The translations under genes were made by a program, and so were the position numbers. A stretch of DNA of 12,208 bases, taken from the NCBI GenBank assembly GCA_900404475.1, contig OUQQ01000607.1, positions 1-12,208 on the forward strand, in the 5' to 3' direction. Shown here one piece after another: positions 1-5,449 of the stretch (the first letter of the stretch is position 1; each line of letters starts with the position of its first letter). The stretch comes from Spongospora subterranea (Eukaryota; Endomyxa; Phytomyxea; Plasmodiophorida; Plasmodiophoridae). Below the pieces are notes generated by a model. That model was given only the letters and a program-made list of their open reading frames with translations. It searched no databases and was not told where the DNA came from.

Positions 1-32
1 AGCGGTGCCCGCCGGTCCCTATTAGATCACCA
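1..32 (+). repeat. 32-bp direct repeat, copy 1
   Basis: These 32 bases recur without a mismatch at 76-107, giving a 75-bp period. The copy starts at the window edge, so the repeat may continue to the left. Between the copies (51-64) lies a short inverted structure made of two TGTACA hexamers separated by one G. Function is unknown; the position is upstream of the RRM gene. Confidence 0.9.
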
Positions 33-75
33 CAAGCCCCTGTATCATCAATGTACAGTGTACAATCCTCCTGAC

Positions 76-107
76 AGCGGTGCCCGCCGGTCCCTATTAG
101 ATCACCA
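76..107 (+). repeat. 32-bp direct repeat, copy 2
   Basis: Perfect second copy of bases 1-32; identity stops exactly at base 108. It ends 136 bp before the first ATG of the RRM gene, so it could lie in its promoter or 5' UTR. It could equally belong to the 3' end of an unseen gene on the left. I see no coding frame or tRNA/rRNA character in it. Confidence 0.9.
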
Positions 108-243
108 TTATTAGTAATCTCTTCTGTCGCTCTCACCGTTCACCCTTCATAGCGCCACCTCCCCACCACGGCTCTGGCTCTTTCTGACGCCATCAGAGCG
201 TCACATCGCAACTTGGCTCTCATATCAATCTAGGGTGCAGATC

Positions 244-1293
244 ATGTCAGCCTGCTCGGTTCTTTGCACATCTTTGTCGGCCTCAGTACGCGCGGCTCAT
301 CTCGTGGATCTGTTTTCGGCATGTGGTCAGGTCGTTCATCATGAAATTGAGGCCGAGGGATATTCTCATGCCCGGTGTATTATTCGATTTAAAGACGCTG
401 CCTCAGCAAACATGGCTTTGCTTCTTGATGGTACAGCTCTTGGCGATATGGCAATGCGAGTTGTATCTGTCCCTTATGATAGTCTGACCGAGGCGCCTCC
501 TTTACCGACTCCACCTCCCTCAACTACATCTGCTGTAGCTGCAGCCACAGCTGCCGCCGCCGCCATTGAGGCATCTGTTCTGTGCCAAGATGACAGACTC
601 GCTCGTACTATATATGTAGGGAATCTGTCACCAAGCGTTGCCACCGAACATGTGATCGGGTTCTTGGCGCCGTTAGGTGGTGCTATTATCAACATCAAGA
701 TGTGTCCTGGTGGAGGATCAGCCACTGCCCACGCCTTTGTGGAATTTGGCACTGTTCGTCATGCGCAGATGGCGCTAGGTCTATCAGGAACTGAACTGCA
801 CTCCCGTAATGTTAAAGTCGGAATGGCGGAGAATCCTATTCAAGCTGCTGGTGAAGGAACGGCTGATTTACGAAAAAGGGAGTTAGCGCTTGAGAAGGTT
901 CGTTTAGCACAGGCACGGCTTCAAATGAAGAAGATGGGCACCAACAAAGACGATGATAAAGACGGTGGTGGATCGGGAAAAAGCAGGAGCCGAAGCAGAA
1001 GCAGGAGCCGATCGAGAAGGCGGCGAAAGAGCAGGAGCTCTCGTCGAAGCGGTAGTCGCGATAGGAGTCATCGCCATCATAGGCACCGGCATCGCAGCAG
1101 TCGAAGCCCTCGTCGACATCGTAGTAGAAGTCGGAGTGTTCCTCGGTTTACGAGTGCCCGTAGTATGAACTACATCAGGCCATCGACCAGGAAGAAACAG
1201 ACGATACAGCCGGCCAATATGATATGGGATGGGTTTCAATGGATTGCTAAACCTCCTGCTCCTGTTGTTCCTCAAAACCCACCAACACTATAA
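244..1293 (+). CDS. SR-related splicing factor with two RRMs and an RS domain (SREK1-like)
   Basis: Intronless 349-residue protein. RRM1 covers about residues 2-78, with RNP1-like SHARCIIRF at 41-49. An Ala/Pro-rich linker (84-110) follows. RRM2 covers about 121-195, with RNP2 IYVGNL at 123-128 and RNP1-like AHAFVEF at 162-168. A short charged helix (207-231) leads to an RS domain at about 246-300 that includes a His/Arg patch (276-284). The order RRM, RRM, charged helix, RS resembles metazoan SREK1 and related SR-like proteins, which act in the nucleus in splice-site choice; this assignment rests on architecture and remembered family features. The 49-residue tail after the RS domain contains WDGFQW at 328-333, which I cannot assign. 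The start is the ATG at 244, since the frame is open only three codons further up. A strong RRM/RS call; the exact orthologue is less certain. Confidence 0.85.
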   Translation: MSACSVLCTSLSASVRAAHLVDLFSACGQVVHHEIEAEGYSHARCIIRFKDAASANMALLLDGTALGDMAMRVVSVPYDSLTEAPPLPTPPPSTTSAVAAATAAAAAIEASVLCQDDRLARTIYVGNLSPSVATEHVIGFLAPLGGAIINIKMCPGGGSATAHAFVEFGTVRHAQMALGLSGTELHSRNVKVGMAENPIQAAGEGTADLRKRELALEKVRLAQARLQMKKMGTNKDDDKDGGGSGKSRSRSRSRSRSRRRRKSRSSRRSGSRDRSHRHHRHRHRSSRSPRRHRSRSRSVPRFTSARSMNYIRPSTRKKQTIQPANMIWDGFQWIAKPPAPVVPQNPPTL

Positions 1294-1410
1294 ACCTCGA
1301 TCATCTCTGTCAGTCAAAACAATTCAATATCCTCTTTCATTGATATGATCCTGATTATGTGTATCGCCCGCTATACTCATTGTTAACCTTATCCGGCTAA
1401 TTGGCCGGAA
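1294..1410. other. intergenic spacer between RRM gene and G-alpha locus
   Basis: About 117 bp holding the 3' UTR of the RRM gene and presumably part of the G-alpha promoter. No AATAAA is visible. The only structure is an imperfect 16-bp palindrome at 1393-1408, listed separately. Confidence 0.6.
1393..1408. promoter_or_regulatory. 16-bp imperfect palindrome upstream of G-alpha
   Basis: The sequence CCGGCTAATTGGCCGG is a palindrome broken by one base pair. It lies two bases before the ATG at 1411 and about 200 bp before the G-alpha start. It could be a dimeric transcription-factor site or simply chance; nothing in the window decides this. Confidence 0.25.
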
Positions 1411-1605
1411 ATGATCGAACTGTACCGATCCGGGAAATGGTGCTGGGATTTTCTTGAGGCCTCGTGTATTCCCTCTTTACCTCAGAAACGGGATGGACAC
1501 AGTTCTGATCGCGTGCCTCTGGTCGATCATATCTTGAACTCGACCCCGATATCACCCCAGGAACGGTCACTTTGGCTCAAGACAGGGTTAGAACCTATTC
1601 GCTAA
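1411..1605 (+). CDS. 64-residue upstream ORF in frame with G-alpha, unrecognised
   Basis: ATG-initiated frame of 64 codons ending in TAA at 1603-1605, only nine bases before the G-alpha ATG at 1615 and in the same reading frame. The product would contain two Trp codons near its start (residues 10 and 12) and a polar C-terminus. I recognise no domain. It may be a translated upstream ORF, a small separate protein, or chance. Read-through of its single stop would give G-alpha an N-terminal extension and bury the myristoylation site. The strong MGGLCS acylation motif argues that normal initiation is at 1615. Confidence 0.3.
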   Translation: MIELYRSGKWCWDFLEASCIPSLPQKRDGHSSDRVPLVDHILNSTPISPQERSLWLKTGLEPIR

Positions 1606-1614
1606 CCGGTGAAC

Positions 1615-2966
1615 ATGGGCGGCCTATGCAGCAAGTCGGCTGTCAATGCGGTCGACCGGAATCTCATGGAGCAACAGATGGCCTCGCTCTGGGATTTCAA
1701 GATTCTGGTCCTGGGCAGCGGGGAGAGCGGCAAATCCACCGTCGTCAAACAGATTCGTCTTGTGCATAAGGGGAAGGTCTTCTCTGAGGATGAACTGCAG
1801 CGATTCCGTGATGCTCTACACGACAACGTCGTCGACTGTTGTAAAGCGTTCTGTGGGGCGGTCGTGAAATTCGGCATGAATTTCGACGACGAGACTGATA
1901 CGGCGACGGCAGCGATATTCCTGCAGGCTGATGATCGCCATTTACAGTTAACCGCTGATTTAGGGGGAAAGATTCAGAGACTGTGGAAATCGAAAGCGGT
2001 TCAGGAAGTGATGGTGATGAGGGATAAATTCTGGGTCGGATTGAATATCGATATCGGATTGAAGGGGCGACAATAACAACTCATACCGTTTGTGGAAAAC
2101 AGATACTGGATTCCGTTGATTGGTTCTTCTCCAATGTTGAGCGATTCGTGGAAGCCGATTTCGTCCCAACGGAAGAGGATTGTATAATGGCCCGTGTGCG
2201 AACAACGGGAATGGTTCAGACCGAATTCGATCAGCCCAATTTAGAGTCGAAACACGAGTAATTCTGGGCCGATTCATTTGGAATACAGTCGACAGGGAAC
2301 TGATCTGAATTGGCCAGATGGGATAAGACAATACATTGGCGGGTTATTGATGTCGGAGGGCAAAGGAATGAGAGAAAGAAATGGAGTAAGTCGAGAGGGT
2401 CTCAGGGGGGGGAGAGGGGGTTCATCAAATATCTAATCGACACACTGATCCGTTTGTTTGTCGTTGATTCAGTGCACTTCTTTGACGATGTGAAGGCGAT
2501 TCTATACGTTGTCAATCTGGCTGGATACAATATGGTCTTATTCGAAGACGATCAACAGAATCGTATGAAAGAGGAGCTAGAGCTATTCGCATCCATTGTT
2601 CGAAAGCCGGAATTCTCACAGATCCCCATATTCCTGTTCCTCAACAAGAAGGACCTGTTCGAAGAGAAGATCCGAAAAGTGGGTCTTGAGGTCTGTTTCC
2701 CTGATTACAAAGGCGATAATTCTGTCATGGACGCCATGACCTTCGTGTCCAATAAATTTCGCGAATGTATGCCACAAGCGTCGCAAGCAGGAGCATCATC
2801 TAATACTCCACAACCTAACGACCTATTTCATGTGTTCATGATCGCGTCAAGGCTTAAAATGGACGTCAAGTTTGCGTTCGGCGAGCTGAAAAGAATTCTG
2901 ATCGAGATGAACGCCAAATCGGCAATCAAAGCCACCAATAAGATCGCCAAGAAGCTGGATAACTAG
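1615..2966 (+). CDS. heterotrimeric G-protein alpha subunit (4 exons)
   Basis: Exons 1615-2034, 2103-2245 (or to 2257), 2318-2385 and 2473-2966; 374 residues (378 with the longer exon 2). This is a GTP-binding switch at the inner plasma membrane coupling GPCRs to effectors. The N-terminus MGGLCS fits myristoylation on Gly2 and palmitoylation on Cys5. The P-loop GSGESGKST is at 34-42. Switch I RVRTTG keeps the catalytic Arg171. Switch II DVGGQRNERKKW keeps Gln203, and NKKD is at 268-271. These positions lie within one residue of animal Gi numbering, which supports the splice model. Oddities: the TCAT box reads MIAS; a Ser/Gln/Pro-rich insert precedes it; the C-terminus runs on to KKLDN and lacks a Cys four residues from the end, so it should not be a pertussis-toxin substrate. 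The start is the ATG at 1615, because the in-frame GTG at 1609 is not a eukaryotic start. Confidence 0.93.
2035..2102 (+). other. G-alpha intron 1 (68 nt, phase 0)
   Basis: Begins GTCGGA and ends AACAG. Removing it joins KFW to ILDSVDWFF and skips the in-frame TAA at 2074. The distance from the LW pair to the switch-I TTG is then 49 residues, the same as in animal Gi. The donor with C at +3 is unusual. Confidence 0.8.
2246..2317 (+). other. G-alpha intron 2 (72 or 60 nt, phase 2)
   Basis: Acceptor GGCCAG ends at 2317. Two donors 12 bp apart both keep frame: GTCGAA at 2246 and the more ordinary GTAATT at 2258. The second adds four residues to a loop that is already longer than usual. A CTGAT branch-like motif lies about 13 nt before the acceptor. 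Confidence 0.7.
2386..2472 (+). other. G-alpha intron 3 (87 nt, phase 1)
   Basis: Canonical GTAAGT donor and ATTCAG acceptor, with a CTGAT motif inside. Splicing creates an ATG codon across the junction and joins ERKKW to HFFDDVKAIL, matching the KKWIHCF region of the family. Confidence 0.9.
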
Positions 2967-3013
2967 ATGAATATATTGCAATATGCAGAATGTTGATCCA
3001 GGCGACTGGATTA

Positions 3014-3019
3014 AATAAA
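3014..3019 (+). terminator. poly(A) signal of G-alpha
   Basis: AATAAA hexamer 48 bp after the G-alpha stop codon, on the coding strand. This is the usual place for a cleavage/polyadenylation signal. Confidence 0.55.
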
Positions 3020-3037
3020 GACCGGCAATATCATTAT

Positions 3038-3285
3038 ATGACGAAGGGATGGAGCAATGCCCTGTTGGGTCTGTCACTACTAATGATAACTCTGCTCATC
3101 TGGCTCGCTCTGCCAATTGCTGTATTACCGGCCAGGAAACTGGGCCCATAATCTGATGAGGAATGGTGAAGATGCATTGTCCTAATCGTGATCAGTTTAG
3201 GAATGATGGTTGTGCTGACCTGATCCATAATTCAATTGATACCCAGACACATTCGATTGTATTGAGATGGAAGTCGTTGATCTAG
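3038..3285 (+). CDS. tentative small secreted peptide (2 exons)
   Basis: From the ATG at 3038 a short frame encodes a basic start and a long hydrophobic stretch (LLGLSLLMITLLIWLALPIA), then ends in TAA at 3149. A possible 50-nt phase-0 intron, 3122-3171 (GTATTA to GAAG, with CTGAT 14 nt before the acceptor), would avoid that stop. It would join a 37-codon second exon (3172-3285) containing two Cys, giving 65 residues in all. The hydrophobic N-terminus is directly visible; the splice model is inference. Without splicing the frame is a 37-residue membrane peptide. It begins 19 bp after the presumed G-alpha poly(A) signal. No family is recognised, and chance cannot be excluded. Confidence 0.3.
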
Positions 3286-3724
3286 GAAGTGGCACTGGTT
3301 CTTCAAAATGTTTGTCTAGTTGATGAGATACAGTGTGCTAGAGCGATAATGATAAGAAGACGTGATTGGGGATATTAGAGGTGTATGGGCCAATCATCAC
3401 CTGTGTGTGTGTCGCCCTTGTACAATCATATATCGTGATCATCTTGATCGTTAACATTGCTCGATTATGGCCATCTCATGTACTCTAATTATTCAAATGA
3501 TTATTGTGTTCATGTGATATGCTCAGCTTCATATGCAAAAGTAGACACCCTTGTTGGCGCTTGAGATCACCGTTTGGATTCTGCTTACTGATATTATTCA
3601 AAAGAATGTGGAATTCGTTAAGATATAGCGAGCGACAAGTAGTTCTGGGAGTCCTCATATCTCCTCTAACTCTATATGTAGTCGCCTCGTTCATCAGTTG
3701 TTCTAACTTCAGACGAGCAATTAC
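3286..3724. other. no gene recognised
   Basis: About 440 bp with frames open on both strands near 3485-3740. The plus-strand one is Cys-rich at its start (3507-3590) but has no ATG in good context and no known motif; the minus-strand one is hydrophilic. I see nothing that decides between them. Confidence 0.5.
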
Positions 3725-4241
3725 CACACTGCCGACATGATGTCCAATGTAATATCTCGTCGTGCTGTAAGATGTGTGTATTGACACACCCAATCAAACG
3801 ACCAATCTTTAAACTGATGTCGAACCAATACCAGTTTCCACCTAAACACTTCATCAACAATATCTCTTGGGATTGCGGTCAGCAGTTCTGTTTTGTAATG
3901 TCCTGTAGGAATAGGATGAGGGTTTGGGCTCCCCTTTGACATTCAATACTCAATCGGTCGACTGTATTGACCTTTGTCGGCAGTTCAGTTCGCCCATCTC
4001 GGGAGAGGCACTGTCTGGATTAACAGAATATGCTCTAAATGGCCAAACAGACGGTTTTATATGCAATCTTGATAATTTCTCGCTTGTCAATGGGATTTGG
4101 TACATAACCATGTTCGCAGCTATATTGAACGTAGCACAATACACAATCCTCAATCTGTTTATCCTGAACTTGCTCCCGGATGAAATGGTTTTGAACATCG
4201 GCTGTGCTTTGAACGTCGGTTCGAGCAATTGTTTCCTTTAA
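3725..4241 (-). pseudogene. possible CENP-B/pogo-type transposase relic
   Basis: Reading leftward from about 4241, a frame of about 67 codons is hydrophilic and contains CEHGYVPNPIDKREIIKIAY. That resembles the second helix-turn-helix of Tc5/CENP-B-type transposases (a Gly-Phe/Tyr-Pro turn followed by a helix ending in Ala-Tyr). It ends in a stop near 4040. A second minus-strand frame (3942-3721) includes KDWSFDWVCQYTHLTARR, loosely like the W-F-RH-L segment that follows that domain. The distance between the two pieces is longer than usual and they lie in different frames. No catalytic residues are seen. A weak call; it could be unrelated coding debris. Confidence 0.25.
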
Positions 4242-4662
4242 AAAAAATACTTTGATTGATCTTAGAATTGAAAAGCTTGATTTGTTTCAGTTGATCTTGT
4301 AGCAAAATGATTTCTATGTGCGGCCAATTATTCCGATTCTGTAGTCGACAGTTCCTTATGAGCACATCGGTCGTCGATGAGCTGTAGTAGTATATCAAAC
4401 CCTCATGAATGATGTACACGACTTCAATTAGATTCCGTTGTCAGCTTGTCCATTTTGATGATAATGTGCAGCAGAGTCTGTGGTGCTCTCCGTCCTCTAA
4501 CGAGAACCTTATGTCCCTTATTCAGTAAATCATTCTTACACGCTCATAACAACTCTTGTAAACCTGTGTTTACAGATCTTCACCAATACCACTGGCTTTA
4601 CTTTCTAAACTCAGTACAAAACGTTTTACTGGTAATCAACCGCTCGGTAGGTTTCTACTGAC
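4242..4662. other. no gene recognised
   Basis: AT-rich stretch beginning with a T/A-rich tract at 4237-4250. Short frames exist on both strands, but none has a good start context, a conserved motif or a splice pattern I can defend. Confidence 0.5.
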
Positions 4663-5357
4663 GTTTGAGGCGAATGGTGAACAGTCGAGGCCACACTGAT
4701 CCTGAAGTTGATGATCCTCAGTTGAAGAGCTCTACAAGCGGTACTTAAACTCTTACTCTCGGTCAACTTGCTATATCTGGCAGATCGCCAGTATATTTTC
4801 CTGTAGAATCCCCCAAACTCAGAAATTTTGATCCTCAATTAATTGCAAATTTCCTTAGACAACGATCCGCTTACGAGTAACTTGTTGCAGAAAGACGTCA
4901 GATACATGGCGAATCTATCACTGCTGTTTCATTCAAAAGCACAATTGATCCCATTCGCCTAAAAAACTTTGCAAAAGTTGAACTCGGAAAGTCGCTCCAA
5001 GAGGTGACCGATTCGGACATCACTACTCCTGAAAGCCACATCCGGGTCTGGAGACGTTGATATTGATCGACGAATACAGTTAGATGTCGTAATGGACATG
5101 CGACTAAAAGATCCACAAGATGGCATTATCGCTCTTTTCTCCAGGATGGATGACCTGTTAGAAGACCTTGGGATCCTGATTTGTTCGTTGACGTTGAAAG
5201 GCATTGAAAGGAAAATCAACACTCAGAAAAAGTTGTGAAACATGTAGTAGAACAACGAACCTATCAAACGCAGAACGAAATCACAACAGGAAAGTTGAAT
5301 AGGTGGGAGAGGAGAATGGGGAAAAGGATAATCGGGTATTTGAACCGTGGTGTATGA
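4663..5357 (+). pseudogene. Ty3/gypsy-type gag relic
   Basis: One plus-strand frame from about 4663 runs through two in-frame stops (near 4746 and 4878) to 5058. It includes KLRNFDPQLIANFLRQRSAY (about 4814-4873) and VSFKSTIDPIRLKNFAKVEL (about 4926-4985). After a frameshift near 5040 it continues with DIDRRIQLDVV, RLKDPQDGIIALFSRMDDLL and, after another shift near 5225, KVVKHVVEQ. A proline-rich lead, the NFDP-x-x-I-x-x-FL motif, then a helical segment counting monomers is how gypsy capsid (gag) genes of fungi and oomycetes look; this is from family memory. It lies on the opposite strand to the RT at 8585-9729, so the two are probably separate insertions. No zinc knuckle or protease was found after it. 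Confidence 0.5.
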
Positions 5358-5449
5358 CATATAGAACAGTTCATCTCATTCTCATAACTCTGAACTCATC
5401 CTTGTCCATGTCGAACGGCGCTACTATTGCGCCACATCCCATTCCTCCA
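5358..5449. promoter_or_regulatory. presumed promoter/5' UTR of the secreted gene
   Basis: Short gap between the gag relic and the signal-peptide ATG at 5450. It carries a 5-bp-arm hairpin (GGCGC/GCGCC at about 5417-5433) and an in-frame earlier ATG at 5408 that could extend the protein by 14 residues. I prefer 5450 because the hydrophobic core follows directly. Confidence 0.3.

Noticed and set aside
1..107. CRISPR-like array
   Set aside because: Only two copies, one spacer, and the window is eukaryotic; a simple direct repeat explains it.
235..243. GTG start nine bases before the RRM gene ATG
   Set aside because: Non-ATG starts are not expected in a eukaryotic nuclear gene; the ATG at 244 follows at once and the added residues have no support.
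953..1168. Plus-strand frame rich in Ala, Gly, Glu and Val
   Set aside because: It is the shifted reading of the RS-domain repeat codons, not an independent gene.
474..1275. Two long minus-strand frames opposite the RRM gene (474-752 and 904-1275)
   Set aside because: They are antisense to RRM2 and to the RS-domain codons. Their composition is the mirror of the Arg/Ser and Ala repeats, and they have no motif.
1602..2331. Minus-strand frames opposite G-alpha exons 1 and 2
   Set aside because: The plus strand encodes an unmistakable G-alpha with conserved motifs across the same bases.
1615..2966. G-alpha as a frameshifted pseudogene
   Set aside because: Each frame change coincides with a GT..AG intron, the spliced length matches the family, and all catalytic residues survive.
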